Assembly (NCBI RefSeq): GCF_900116205.1
Contig: NZ_FOZS01000003.1
Coordinates: forward strand, 310,001 to 374,000
Origin: Halostagnicola kamekurae
Lineage (GTDB): Archaea > Halobacteriota > Halobacteria > Halobacteriales > Natrialbaceae
Length of the DNA: 64,000 nt
Direction: 5' to 3'
The notes beneath the pieces are model-generated. The model was not told the DNA's origin. It saw only the letters and a list, made by a program, of their open reading frames with translations, and searched no databases. Below are positions 46,195-55,257 of the stretch, piece after piece. How positions within the stretch are numbered: position 1 is the stretch's first letter; the number at the start of each line of letters is the position of its first letter. A program made the translations under genes and the position numbers.

Positions 46195-46440
46195 AGGATC
46201 TCGACGTGCTCTGCTATGCGGTTGGAAAACATCCACGATAGGTCAAGAATCAGTACAACCTCGGAAAGTTCCTCTTCTTCTACCCGCTCACAGTTGGCGA
46301 CGAACAGTGGTGTGCCGCGCTCGGAGTCGACGCACTCTACCTCCCCTGTGCGGTCCAAGAGTCGCAGAACGCCGTCGACTTGTCGTAGGGCGGTAAAAAC
46401 CCAGAGCGGAGACTTCGTCCCGCGCGTGGATTTTGGAGAA
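46195..46440 (-). other. Possible gene fragment (winged-helix-like) facing the IS element
   Basis: Minus-strand frame without a start, opened on the IS side: KSPLWVFTALRQVDGVLRLL, DRTGEVECVDSERGTPLFVA, NCERVEEEELSEVVLILDLS. Protein-like and acidic. The 5' end is cut at about 46443 by the IS5-type element. Identity unknown. Confidence 0.4.
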
Positions 46441-46443
46441 GAG

Positions 46444-47336
46444 GGCCGTGGTGAATCGCCAGACGTAGCGTTATTTCACTGTTTCAGAGTTCGCTTGATG
46501 TTGTGAACCGCACACATCAAGACGAGTTCGCGAAATTCACCGTAGTCAGGTTCGCGCACGCACGGCGTCGCCGAGCGTGCGCTTGATCGTTGAGAAGACG
46601 GTCTCACACATCGGTCGTTGGCGGTATCGAGGCCCATCGATCCGCGCGTTATGCGCGTGATCGATGGGCCGGAACTCGCGATGTTTGATCAGCGGTCTCA
46701 CACCCTCTTCGCGGAGGTTTTCGGTAAATCCATCCAATCGTAGCCTTTGTCGCCAGCCGAGCTGTGTGTCGTGGCGTTTTTCGGTCGTACAGTGAACGTG
46801 CAGAATGGCTTTGGTTTTTGTATCAACGAGAGCTGTTGCTTTGAGCGTCTGAACCCGGTAATTCGTCCGCCGGCAGTAGTGTTTGCTCGCGGTTTCGCGC
46901 TCGAAAAACGTCGCGTCGATGGCGGCGTGTCCGCTCGGCTCGCGCAACTGCGCCGACAGGCGCAGCAGCACGCGCCAGAGTGCTGTCTTAATCTTATCAA
47001 ACCACTTGACTAGCGTGGAGTGGTCGGGGAGATCGGCCGGTCCAAGACCGATCTCCCCGAGAATATGTGGCATCTCGCTCAGCAAATCTAGTGCTTCTCG
47101 ATACGATTTCTCTAGGTAAACCCGAAGACAATGCAGCGACACAAAAGCGTAATCGTCGAAGCCGCCACCCCCTTCGGGGGCAGCAACTTCGCCTCGGCCA
47201 CCAACAGCATTTTGAGCTAACTGAACGACTTTGCTCGTGAAGCGGGAGATCTTCGACATAGAGCATCGGCGGTTTCCCGCTTCATCTTCCAGTTCTACCG
47301 GTCGAAGCCGACGCAGTATGACGATTCACCAGAGCC
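46444..47336. mobile_element. IS5-type insertion sequence, copy A
   Basis: About 893 bp. Ends are GGCCGTGGTGAATC (46444) and GATTCACCAGAGCC (to 47336), imperfect inverted repeats. Contains one transposase on the minus strand. Related to copy C and to the non-autonomous element at 49912. Confidence 0.75.
46500..47259 (-). pseudogene. IS5-type transposase, copy A, broken
   Basis: Frame from ATG 47259 (MSKISRFTSKVVQLAQNAVG), with YAFVSLHCLRVYLEKSYREA, HAAIDATFFERETASKHYCR and TNYRVQTLKATALVDTKTKA. A segment of about 45 bases, present in copy C (QLARRNAGELHSLAA), is missing near 46745-46750, causing a frame change, and an indel at about 46548 disturbs the end (GDAVRART). Confidence 0.85.
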
Positions 47337-47775
47337 CTCGACTTCGAAGAAGTCCCTGATGATGAGTGGAATGGGCAGCCGATGTGGGAATGCCAGCGCT
47401 GTGAAGTGCCCCGATATAGACCGAAACTGGAAGGATTTCGGTAAGCAGGATGGCAACCTAAACCTACGATAGGTCTCTATGAATCGCTAGACAACAGTGG
47501 CTTCCGCCACTATATCCAGGTGGCTTGATCCGCTACTCGTGGACAATTCCGGCTACAACTTCCAGCGAATCCATCCTGGCGAAACGATTGAACTTATTTA
47601 CAGGGGACGCTAAGACGGTATACCCTAATACCCTATGGCGATTGACCGGAGTCTTCGCTCATAATCATGCCTGAAACTGACTCAGACAGTTCAATCACTA
47701 TACGTGCTTAATGACTAGCCAGATAGAACTCGATTCTACGAAAACCCTATATTAATATTGTTGGAGTGCTCGGCA
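47337..47775. other. Spacer holding a second copy of the coding remnant found in the non-autonomous element
   Basis: Between 47479 and 47651 the DNA resembles 50163-50339: TGAATCGCTAGAC, GACAATTCCGGCTACAACTT, CCAGCGAATCCATCCTGGCG, AAACGATTG, then a degenerate right end ATGGCGATTGACCGGAGTC. In frame pieces: ESLDNSGFRHYIQ and WLDPLL-like, VDNSGYNFQRIHPGETIELI. 47337-47478 and 47652-47775 are unassigned. Confidence 0.6.
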
Positions 47776-48469
47776 TCGTGTTTAGTTACGCGAATTCCAC
47801 CAGACGGCAAAGGCTTGTAGCCACGTTTCGGCGGTCGCTGGATCGACGTGACCAAATATATTGCTAAATGAAGGAGTCCGGAGTTTTATTTCTTTAAAGA
47901 CACGTTTGACAGTGTTCCGATTTCCATGTCGTTCGGGTCGAAATCGGATCCCGGCTCGTTGCAATGCAGCCGCTAGATGGTGTGCGTGATCGACGAGAAA
48001 CACCGCGTCCTCGACGTCGTGTTTCTCACGAAGCTCTCGCAGAAACCGTTGCGTCAATGCCGCCGTAGTCGTCGTAAACAGCTGTAAATGCAGAAACTCG
48101 TTCGTCTCGGGATCGACAGCGGCGTACAGCCAGAACTGCTGGCCATTGATTCGGATCACCGTCTCGTCGAGCTCGACGTGATCCGGACTTGCGTTGCGAG
48201 CGGGCTGTAGATTTGCCTTCTGCACCCAGTCGTGAACAGCTTTCCGCGACCGTTTGACACCGAACTTCTCAAGCTCTGAGATGGTATTCGAAAACGATAA
48301 TCCGCCAAGATGGAGTCGAATACCGAGCTTCATCAGCCGACGCGGTATCCGCTCTCGCTCTACAAAGTCTAGTTCGATCCAGTCGCTACAACTACTGAGG
48401 CGAGCAATTTTCGCCATAGACCAGCTGAAAATCACCTCGCCTCATTCTTCAGCCTTAACTAAACACGAC
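47776..48469. mobile_element. IS6-type insertion sequence, second type
   Basis: About 690 bp. Ends TCGTGTTTAGTTA (47776) and TTAACTAAACACGA (to 48469) are near-perfect inverted repeats. Carries one intact transposase. Its right end directly touches the left end of IS5 copy C (48471), suggesting insertion there. No clear target duplication seen. Confidence 0.85.
47782..48417 (-). CDS. IS6-family DDE transposase (intact)
   Basis: 211 residues from ATG 48417 (MAKIARLSSCSDWIELDFVE); ATG 48435 adds MIFSWS. N-terminal zinc/HTH region, then DHVELDETVIRINGQQFWLY, AAVDPETNEF, HDVEDAVFLVDHAHHLAAAL, RHGNRNTVKRVFKEIKLRTP. The DDE triad is Asp (ELDET), Asp (LVDHA), Glu (FKEIK). No internal stop or frameshift, the only intact transposase in the window. 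Confidence 0.9.
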   Translation of the reverse strand: MAKIARLSSCSDWIELDFVERERIPRRLMKLGIRLHLGGLSFSNTISELEKFGVKRSRKAVHDWVQKANLQPARNASPDHVELDETVIRINGQQFWLYAAVDPETNEFLHLQLFTTTTAALTQRFLRELREKHDVEDAVFLVDHAHHLAAALQRAGIRFRPERHGNRNTVKRVFKEIKLRTPSFSNIFGHVDPATAETWLQAFAVWWNSRN

Positions 48470-48470
48470 C

Positions 48471-49399
48471 TGGTGAATCGCCAGACGTAGCGTGATTTCA
48501 CTGTTTCAGAGACTGCTCGATGTTGTGAACCGCACACATCAGAACGAGTTCACGAAATTCACCGTACCAGGTTCGCGCACGCACGGCGTCGCCAAGCGTG
48601 CGCTTGATCGTCGAGAAGACAGTCTCACACATCTCTGGTTGCCGGTAGCGAGGTCCATCGATCCGCGCGTTGTGCGCGTGATCGATGGGCCGGAACTCAC
48701 GATGCTTAATCAGCGGCCTCACACCCTCTTCGTGGAGTTCCTCGCGTAATTCCATCCAGTCGTAGCCTTTGTCGGCAGCGAGGCTGTGCAACTCGCCCGC
48801 CGCAACGCGGGCGAGTTGCCAGCCGAGTTGGGTGTCGTGACGGTTCTCAGTCGCAGAATGAACGTCCAGAACAGCCTGTGTCCCTGTATCGACGAGAGCG
48901 GTTGTTTTGAGCGTCTGGACGGGGTAATTTTCCGACGACAGTAGTGTTTGCTGGCGTTTTCGCGGTCGAAAAACGTCGCGTCCATCGCAGCATGACCAGA
49001 TGGCTCGTGCAGCTGCGCCGATAGGCGCAGCAGCACTCGCCAGACAGCCATCTTGGTTCTGTCAAACCTCTTCACTACGTCGAATGATCAGGGAGATCGC
49101 CTTTCTGAAGCCAATCTCCGCCAGTATTTGTGGCGTTTCGCTCAAGAGGTTGAGCGCTTCGCGGTAGGATTTCTCTAGGTAAACCCGCAGACAATGCAGC
49201 GAAACGACGGCGTAGTCGGCGAATCCGCCGCCACCCTGCGGGGCGGCGGATTTGCCTCGGCCACCAACAGCACTTTTAGCTAACGTCACGACCTTTCCAG
49301 TGAACCGGGAAATTTTGGACATGAACCATCCGCCATTTCCCGCTTCAACTCCCTAGTTCTGACGGATCAAGTTAGCGCCGTCTTGTGATTTACCAGAGC
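48471..49399. mobile_element. IS5-type insertion sequence, copy C
   Basis: About 929 bp from CTGGTGAATCGCC (48471) to GTGATTTACCAGAGC (49399). Same type as copy A, with a fuller palindromic stretch CAACTCGCCCG ... CGGGCGAGTTG at about 48786-48822 that copy A lacks. Confidence 0.75.
48498..49322 (-). pseudogene. IS5-type transposase, copy C, three frames
   Basis: Pieces: MSKISRFTGKVVTLAKSAVG ... YREALNLLSETPQILAEIGF (ends near 49062), WRVLLRLSAQLHEPSGHAAM, DATFFDRENASKHYCRR (second frame), and HSLAADKGYDWMELREELHE, EGVRPLIKHREFRPIDHAHN, FSTIKRTLGDAVRARTWYGE (third frame). At least two frameshifts. The C-terminal end is complete (AVHNIEQSLKQ). Confidence 0.85.
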
Positions 49400-49911
49400 T
49401 ACTAGTTTAGTCTGAGTACCGTCGTTTTTGTATGCTAATGCCCTTAAAGTCATTGTCTCGGCTTCCTTCTTTCCACGTTATCGGGGCATCTTGTATTTCC
49501 TCGATGGAGATCGCGTCGAGATGATCCACTACACTCTGCAACAGGATTTGGGTAGATGATTTTAACGTTTACTATAGTTAGATGACTCTATACCTCACAG
49601 CATGTGGCGTACCAGTATGCGTTCCTATGGTCTCTCAGACCGAACAAAGGTGATATAGACGAAGGCCTGAGCGATAAGTACAGGATGCTAAGACAGCGTT
49701 AGCACACGACGCAATTGTCGGCGCGTTCAATGCGCCGACTTGCGTCAATGTTCGGCAGCTAAGGTCAAGCTTGGGAGGATGACCAAGCTGCAAGTGTTGG
49801 CTAAGGCCAACATATAACATAAGGGGATATTAGGACTTAAATATTTATGTTTATATACTATTATCTAAACATATATTTAAATAGATATTTGTCGAGTTAT
49901 AAACTATGTTC
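49400..49911. other. Non-coding spacer
   Basis: About 510 bases without a recognised gene. The end (49810-49905) is AT-rich. A short imperfect repeat GTCGGCGCG-TTCAAT-GCGCCGAC lies at about 49718-49740. Confidence 0.5.
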
Positions 49912-50339
49912 GGCTCTGGCGAATCATAAGACTGCGCCGACTTGGTCCGTCAGAACCAGGGAGTTGAATTGGAAAATGGCGGATGCTTCATGTCCGAAAT
50001 CTCCCGCTTCACTGGAAGGTTTGAATACATTGTCGCCGAGGCCGGGATCAACGAGACAAGGAGACGCAGTTTGTATACTTCGGACGTTCAAAGGTTCCGC
50101 AAATCACTCACGGGCACCTATCTCGATATGCTCAGCGACAAGTTCGATAATCAACTCAACAGCTCTGGTGAACCGCTAGACTACGGCAGCTTCTAGGACT
50201 ATTTCCAGTGGCTCAGCCCGCTACGCTTGGACCATTCTGGCTACAACTTCCAGCAAATCCATGCTGGCGAAGCGATTGGATAATTCAAAGGAGCCCTAAG
50301 ACAGTCTAACCTAACGCCCTTTGGTGATTCACAAGAGCC
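49912..50339. mobile_element. Non-autonomous element with IS5-type ends (428 bp)
   Basis: Ends GGCTCTGGCGAATCA (49912) and TGATTCACAAGAGCC (to 50339) form the terminal repeat of the IS5-type copies. The first about 120 bases match copy C's outer end (CCGTCAGAAC...GGGAGTTGAA, then ATG TCC GAA...). After that the interior is different from the transposase. It looks like a deletion derivative that has captured other DNA. The integrase begins 25 bases beyond its right end. Confidence 0.75.
49990..50196 (+). CDS. Hybrid ORF: transposase N-terminus joined to unknown coding DNA
   Basis: 68 residues. MSEISRFTGR equals the start of the IS5-type transposase (MSKISRFTGK); then FEYIVAEAGINETRRRSLYT, SDVQRFRKSLTGTYLDMLSD, KFDNQLNSSGEPLDYGSF and TAG. 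After the stop the similarity with 47479-47651 continues (DYFQWLSPLRLDHSGYNFQQ, IHAGEAIG), so the original frame was longer. No family recognised. It could be expressed from the transposase start. Confidence 0.5.
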   Translation: MSEISRFTGRFEYIVAEAGINETRRRSLYTSDVQRFRKSLTGTYLDMLSDKFDNQLNSSGEPLDYGSF

Positions 50340-50364
50340 GGTCGACACTGTACCCCACGAGTGA

Positions 50365-51455
50365 ATGTCTGAATCCACTGATCGACGGGCTGCTCGCGGG
50401 GGGACGACCGTCGAGGAGGCGGTTTCGCGCTATCTCGGTTCGCTCGACTCGGGTGTCTCCCGGTCAACAATGCGATCGCCGCTGACCGAATTCGCGGACT
50501 TCTGTGATCAAGAGGGCGTGCAGCAAGTCGATGCACTCGAAACGAATACGCTCCGGGAGTACGGGATGTACCTTCGCGAGCGTGCCATCGACCAAGAGCT
50601 GGCAGCGTCGACGGCGAACACATATTTCAACTACGTGCGCGCGTTTCTCTCTTGCGTCCGCGACGAACTGCTAGACACCAACCCAGCGAATACACAGCGT
50701 GCAGAAGAGTTTCTCCCCGAGGACAAAGGCGATCGCAACCGCCAGTTCTGGGATCCTGAAGACCGCCAGCAGCTCATTAACTACGTCACCGAACGTGTGG
50801 ATATGGCGCTCGAGGGTACGATCGAAGTTTCTCGTGAGACCGCCTATCGCGACCGGGCGATCGTGGTTTTGCTCGTCGATGCCGGCGTCCATGGCGCCGA
50901 ACTATTCCGGGATCCGCGTGATGACGATCGTGACGGTGTGACCTGGGGCGATGTCGATCCCGAGAATCACTCTCTCGAGGTGTTCGGGGAATCCGTCAGT
51001 ATGAGCGCGTTGGGCTTCCATCGGCTGCTCGAGACGCACTCGAGCGGTATTGTCGCGTCGCTGAGCCGCCAACTGATGTCTGGCCGATTTTTCCAACTGG
51101 GCACGCTCCCTCGAAATATGCTGCATACCGTGAGGTGACTGGGGAAGACCCGGATGAGAATGTAGACATTGACGATGCGCTTCGAAATGTTGAGATTCCG
51201 CCGCCAGCACTCACGAAGGCCGGTGGTTGATCAGTGATGAAACGGCTCACACAGGAAGCTGGCATCGATCTCGAGGATGGCGACTATCTGAAACCCCATG
51301 GCGCGAGGCGGGCGCTTGGGGCTGAACTGTACGAGAAGGGTCATTCCGAACTTGCGCAGGCACTTCGACACAAATCCATCGAGATAACCCACAAGTCGTA
51401 CTCCGACATTCAAGCTAAAGACGTTGCCGACGGGATTGATGAGGTGCGAGAATAA
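50365..51455 (+). pseudogene. Tyrosine recombinase (phage-integrase family), broken
   Basis: N-terminal SAM-like domain from ATG 50365 (MSESTDRRAARGGTTVEEAV, then LETNTLREYGMYLRERAIDQ); then catalytic-domain start YRDRAIVVLLVDAGVHGAEL. Frame shifts near 51030-51080 (the tail reads WPIFPTGHAPSKYAAYREVT in another frame), an in-frame TGA lies after PPALTKAGG (about 51229), and LKPHGARRALGAELYEKGHS, ELAQALRHKSIEITHKSYSD follows with HxxRR/H and the Tyr. The catalytic Arg I site (usually TGxRxxE) reads GVHGAEL, also lost. Confidence 0.85.
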
Positions 51456-51491
51456 ATAATACTTACAAACATGAATTTGTACACACACTGT

Positions 51492-52047
51492 CTATTTTAG
51501 CACTTCCTCGACCTTGACAGCTAAAATCCACTCTTTGCCGTAGGTTTCGAGGTGCGTCACGAACTCCTGGGAACAGTAGCTCATGTCGAAGAGATAGGTG
51601 TCTGTCGGGACACTTGTCTCGATAAGTTCATCGACAAGTTCGAGAGCTAACTCAACACGTCGCTATGCGTCTTTTTCGTAGAGTCTGAATCCGAGTGGAT
51701 AAGTCGTTTTCTCGTCAGCATAGAGTGCGTAAATCAGACTCTGAACCCAGATATAGCCGTGGGCAGTATGTTCGTAGAATTTTCCGACGTTCGGTAATTG
51801 CTCCCCGGTTTTGTGGGTGACGGTGTCGTCGATGATGACGACATCGTCACTGGCTCCACTTCGTGTTGTTGGCCTATTGGAGAAACTCTAGACGTTCTTT
51901 GTTGAGTTGGTCTTGTCCCAGTCGTACTCGGTGAGGAACTTGTTCAGGGAACGCTCGCTTTTCGCAGGAAGAACGTGAGTCGAGATACCTTGGACGGTCT
52001 TGTTGCTGGCCGCAACAAGACCTGTCACGTACGCCTTGACGTGATGT
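51492..52047 (-). pseudogene. IS4-type (ISH8-like) transposase remnant
   Basis: On the minus strand: AYVTGLVAASNKTVQGISTH, VLPAKSERSLNKFLTEYDWD, then a stop, DDVVIIDDTVTHKTGEQLPN, VGKFYEHTAHGYIWVQSLIY, ALYADEKTTYPLGFRLYEKD, A, stop, and VDELIETSVPTDTYLFDMSY, ending EWILAVKVEEVLK TAG. At least two internal stops. The pattern VIDDTV (first Asp) and TYLFD (second Asp) is a DDE transposase. Confidence 0.8.
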
Positions 52048-52224
52048 TTCTACCTCGTTGAGAAACACGCAAACTGGACAATTGGCTCAGTACATGACGG
52101 GAACGACGTGATCCGGAGCATCAATGGTTCACATGCTCCCTATGCGCTCTATCAGCATAGGGTACGAAGTCAAGTAACTACACAGTGTCGACAAACTCAA
52201 AAGATTAATTATAAAAAATATAGG

Positions 52225-53094
52225 TTAGCGTGAGTCTCCGCCGAGCCCCAGTTCGTCGCGAAACGCGGACGTCAGACGGTCCGCCGTCCAGCCGGTCTCG
52301 TTTATCGCGGTCCGCTCGATTTCGGGCTCCGAGAGAACGCTGACGGAGTCGCCGACGGCGCGGATCGTCCGGCCGGTGATGCCGGTTGCGTCGTTGCTCA
52401 TCAGTGCGGCGACAACCGGCGCGATTTTCTCCGGCGATTTCGACTCGTCCTCGAGGAGGTCTTCGGTCATTCGCGTGTACGCGATCGGCAACAGAGCATT
52501 CACCCTGACGTTCGAAGTTGCTAGTTCCTGTGCCGCCGTCCGCGTAAGTCCGAGGATTCCCGCCTTTGCCGCACCGTAGTTCGCCTGTCCAACATTCCCG
52601 AGCGCCGACGGACTCGTGACACTCACGAACGATCGCTCCGACGAGAGCCCGCCCTCGGTCTCCTCGTCGCGGTTGCGCCAGTGGCGAGCGAGGTTCCGAA
52701 GGAGCGAGAAGTGGCCGCGGAGGTGAACGTGGACCACGGTGTCCCACTCGTGATCGGTCATGTTCGTGAGATACGAGTCACGGAGAATACCGGCGTAATT
52801 GATCGCCCCATCGATTCGTCCGTACTCCGAGAGAGTATCCTCGATGAGCGTTTCCGTGTACTCGAGACTGGTTATGTCGCCGAAGTGAGCCATTGCCTCG
52901 CCGCCGTCAGCTTCGATTTCCTCGGCGGCCGTCGCGGCGGGCTCTTCCGCCGCTCCATCGCCCTCGAGGGACGTCCCGAGGTCGGTGATGATGACTGTCG
53001 CGCCGTTCGCAGCGAGTTCCGCCGCCGTGGCTCGACCGAGGTCACCGCCGCCGCCAGCGACGATGCACACTTTTCCGTCGAGAAATTCGTTCAT
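52225..53094 (-). CDS. Short-chain dehydrogenase (SDR), 3-hydroxyacyl-CoA type
   Basis: 289 residues. NAD site VCIVAGGGGDLGRATAAELA (GxxxGxG-like), INYAGILRDSYLTNM (NAG), catalytic Ser-Tyr-Lys in SVTSPSALGNVGQANYGAAK. C-terminal NETGWTADRLTSAFRD is extra. Resembles the dehydrogenase unit of peroxisomal-type multifunctional enzyme (MFE-2) and steroid/fatty acyl dehydrogenases. Same type as the broken SDR at 59858. Intact. Confidence 0.92.
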   Translation of the reverse strand: MNEFLDGKVCIVAGGGGDLGRATAAELAANGATVIITDLGTSLEGDGAAEEPAATAAEEIEADGGEAMAHFGDITSLEYTETLIEDTLSEYGRIDGAINYAGILRDSYLTNMTDHEWDTVVHVHLRGHFSLLRNLARHWRNRDEETEGGLSSERSFVSVTSPSALGNVGQANYGAAKAGILGLTRTAAQELATSNVRVNALLPIAYTRMTEDLLEDESKSPEKIAPVVAALMSNDATGITGRTIRAVGDSVSVLSEPEIERTAINETGWTADRLTSAFRDELGLGGDSR

Positions 53095-53224
53095 CCGTAC
53101 TATTCGGTATCTACCGGCGCTTATAAAAGGAATGGGTATCTCGAGACAGACTCGAAACGTTGTTGATTGTCACGTGTACTGGCGGCGAGGGATAAGTTTC
53201 GACGGGTCCAGCGGATTCCGAAGT

Positions 53225-53578
53225 TCAGTCGTCTTCAATCCGGACGAGATTGGTCTTGTATTCGGAGAGTTCGATTTCCTCGGTCGGGAGGATTGTTGGA
53301 TCAACCGAACGTTCAGTTGCGCTCTGACCATGGTTGCAATATCGTCGATGAGTTCGTCCTCGGGACGATCAGTGTCGGAATCACGAGCGACCTTATCGGA
53401 ATCGGCTCGTCGAATCGGACCTTTCCCTCGTGGGGCAACACAACTTTCATTTTTGGTGATGCTCCCTCGATTTCACTGACAACTTCGCGGACCCTCGCAG
53501 GGTAGATATTTTGAGCCTTGTAGATGAGCATGTCATTTGCACGGCCAATGATCTCGAACCGCGGGGATGTTCGCCCGC
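53225..53578 (-). pseudogene. Phenylacetate-CoA ligase-like C-terminal remnant
   Basis: SPRFEIIGRANDMLIYKAQN, IYPARVREVVSEIEGASPKM, KVVLPHEGKVRFDEPIPIRS in one frame, VARDSDTDRPEDELIDDIAT, MVRAQLNVR, then after a shift SVDPTILPTEEIELSEYKTN, LVRIEDD, stop 53225. The AMP-binding C-terminal domain pattern (GRxxDMLxxxxxNxxPxxVE) fits PaaK-type ligases. N-terminal part cut by the IS6-like copy 2 at 53581. Confidence 0.75.
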
Positions 53579-53580
53579 AC

Positions 53581-54289
53581 GGCACTGTCTAGTTCAGCAC
53601 CTCCTCAGCTGGTGTTCGTCCATTGAGTGCTTAATTCGGCCGATTGTGGTTATAATGGTGTCTGAAGCGTCTAAGCACCGGCGTGCACTAGCTGGACTGC
53701 CCCGCCAGAAGGAGTGAAAGCGATCGATCCGCATTGAGACAGTCTGAAACCACTTTTCGACGTGGTTTCGCTCGCTGTAGTTGACCGCTTAATTCGTGAC
53801 GTGCGAGGGCAGTCAGATAGCCGCCAGCATCGACAAGAAACTCTATATCGTCGGTTTCGTGTTTCTCGATGAGTCGGTGCAGAAATGCCGCCGCGGGGTC
53901 GGTCCCGCGGCGGCTGTACACGTCAATTTCCAGCAGAAGCTTCGATTCTGTGTCGATTGCGGCGTACAACCACTTTTTCTCGCCGTCGACCTCGATCTGT
54001 TTCTCGTCGGCGGGTCGCTTTGTGCTTCTGAGAGTGTGTGTGTCCAGTTCCAAATTGCGCCGTGAGAACGGTCAATACCGAGTAATTCGAGCACTGCGAC
54101 GACCTCTCGAATCGATAATCCCATCGAATGGAGACGCACCCCGAACACCCTGACGGGTGTCGGGGTGCGCTCGCTCTCCCAAACTTCATCACAGTCCACG
54201 TCTACGGCCTCTCTGAGCAGGTTGGCGAGTTGCATAAGCACTTCTCGCCACCACCTGCTCATTCTTCAAACCTTCATCTAGACAGTGCC
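53581..54289. mobile_element. IS6-like insertion sequence, copy 2
   Basis: 709 bp from GGCACTGTCTAGTTCAGCACC to CATCTAGACAGTGCC (to 54289), same ends as copy 1. No matching 8-bp target duplication (left ...GCCCGCAC, right CGTTTCAG). Cuts the ligase remnant. Confidence 0.85.
53589..54262 (-). pseudogene. IS6-like transposase, copy 2, broken
   Basis: Start ATG 54262 (MSRWWREVLMQLANLLREAV), DEVWESERTPTPVRVFGVRL, HSMGLSIREVVAVLELLGID in frame. After LSEAQSD the frame changes (ADEKQIEVDGEKKWLYAAID, FLVDAGGYLTALARHELSG), then again before RNHVEKWFQTV. At least two shifts. Its hairpin (CACCCCGAACACCC ... GGGTGTCGGGGTG at about 54136-54168) has one unmatched base in comparison with copy 1. Confidence 0.85.
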
Positions 54290-54447
54290 CGTTTCAGTAA
54301 TATGGCTCCTAAACAGTATTTGTCATATACAAATATAAACGTCTAATTCGTATTGAATGCTCCCCCAGATTTACGAACATATGGATGTAATAAGATTGTT
54401 CTATTAGTTGCCTATCTTTGGAATTACGATTCTCCTCATTTCAGTCG

Positions 54448-55242
54448 TTATTCGTTTCGGTCTTTTGAATGTATATTAATCTCTATCTCATTCGAAATTT
54501 CCTTTACCTTATTAGGGATCTTCTCATTAAATATTTGGCCAGTCCATGTAGCTGCTGACCCTGAAATACTGATTGCCCCAAGGACTTCCCCATTATTGTC
54601 CCGACAAATTGGTGCACCGACGGCTCGAATACCATGCATATGTTCCTGATCATTAACTGCATACCCCTGTTTTCGTACTAATTTAAGTTCATCTAGAAGT
54701 TGTTCACGATCTGTAATTGTTTGGGATGTCTGAGTTGGAAGACCGTGATCATCGAGGATTTGATGGACCTTTGGTTCAGGAAGTTGTGCAAGGATTGATT
54801 TTCCACCTGCAGTACAATGGATATGGTTCTGGAGATTTCCTCTTTTCTTGATGTGAAGGTCGAGACCAGCGGTATTTTCACCATATACTTCCTCTAATAT
54901 CAACAGTCTATTATTGTATTCCTTCTGCAGGTGTACGCATCCGCCGACCTCATGAGCTACTGCTTCAATAATATCTTTCGAAGCCGAGTACAACTCTGTG
55001 CTATTTCGAACTCGAACTCCATATGGAATAAACATCGACCCGATTCGGTACTTTGTTCCTTCTTGTTCAATAAACCCGTAATCCTTTAGCGTCGCAAGAT
55101 AGGTGTGAATACTCCCTGCGGAGAGAGGGACGACCGATTCGAGATCTGCTATCGTTGCTGGCCCCTCCATGCGGAGGTATTCGAGTATATCACCTGCTTG
55201 TTCGATCGATTTGACTTTTCTTCCTTCGCTTTTTGAAGTCAT
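54448..55242 (-). CDS. IclR-family transcription regulator
   Basis: 264 residues from ATG 55242 (MTSKSEGRKVKSIEQAGDIL); ATG 55257 adds five residues. N-terminal wHTH (EGPATIADLESVVPLSAGSI, HTYLATLKDYGFIEQEG), then the IclR effector domain (VHLQKEYNNRLLILEEVYGE, HCTAGGKSILAQLPEPKVHQ, GYAVNDQEHMHGIRAVGAPI, GAISISGSAATWTG). The DNA is visibly more AT-rich than neighbours, typical of a transferred or relaxed gene. Likely controls the adjacent acyl-CoA genes, by analogy with haloarchaeal IclR regulators. Confidence 0.92.
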   Translation of the reverse strand: MTSKSEGRKVKSIEQAGDILEYLRMEGPATIADLESVVPLSAGSIHTYLATLKDYGFIEQEGTKYRIGSMFIPYGVRVRNSTELYSASKDIIEAVAHEVGGCVHLQKEYNNRLLILEEVYGENTAGLDLHIKKRGNLQNHIHCTAGGKSILAQLPEPKVHQILDDHGLPTQTSQTITDREQLLDELKLVRKQGYAVNDQEHMHGIRAVGAPICRDNNGEVLGAISISGSAATWTGQIFNEKIPNKVKEISNEIEINIHSKDRNE

Positions 55243-55257
55243 GTTGGTTGGTAACAC

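Noticed and set aside
49718-49740. Imperfect inverted repeat as integration site
   Set aside because: No second copy and no tRNA nearby.
50365-51455. Complete provirus
   Set aside because: Only a broken integrase; no capsid, portal, terminase or replication genes in the neighbourhood.
52681-53166. 161-residue plus-strand frame
   Set aside because: Antisense of the intact SDR gene.
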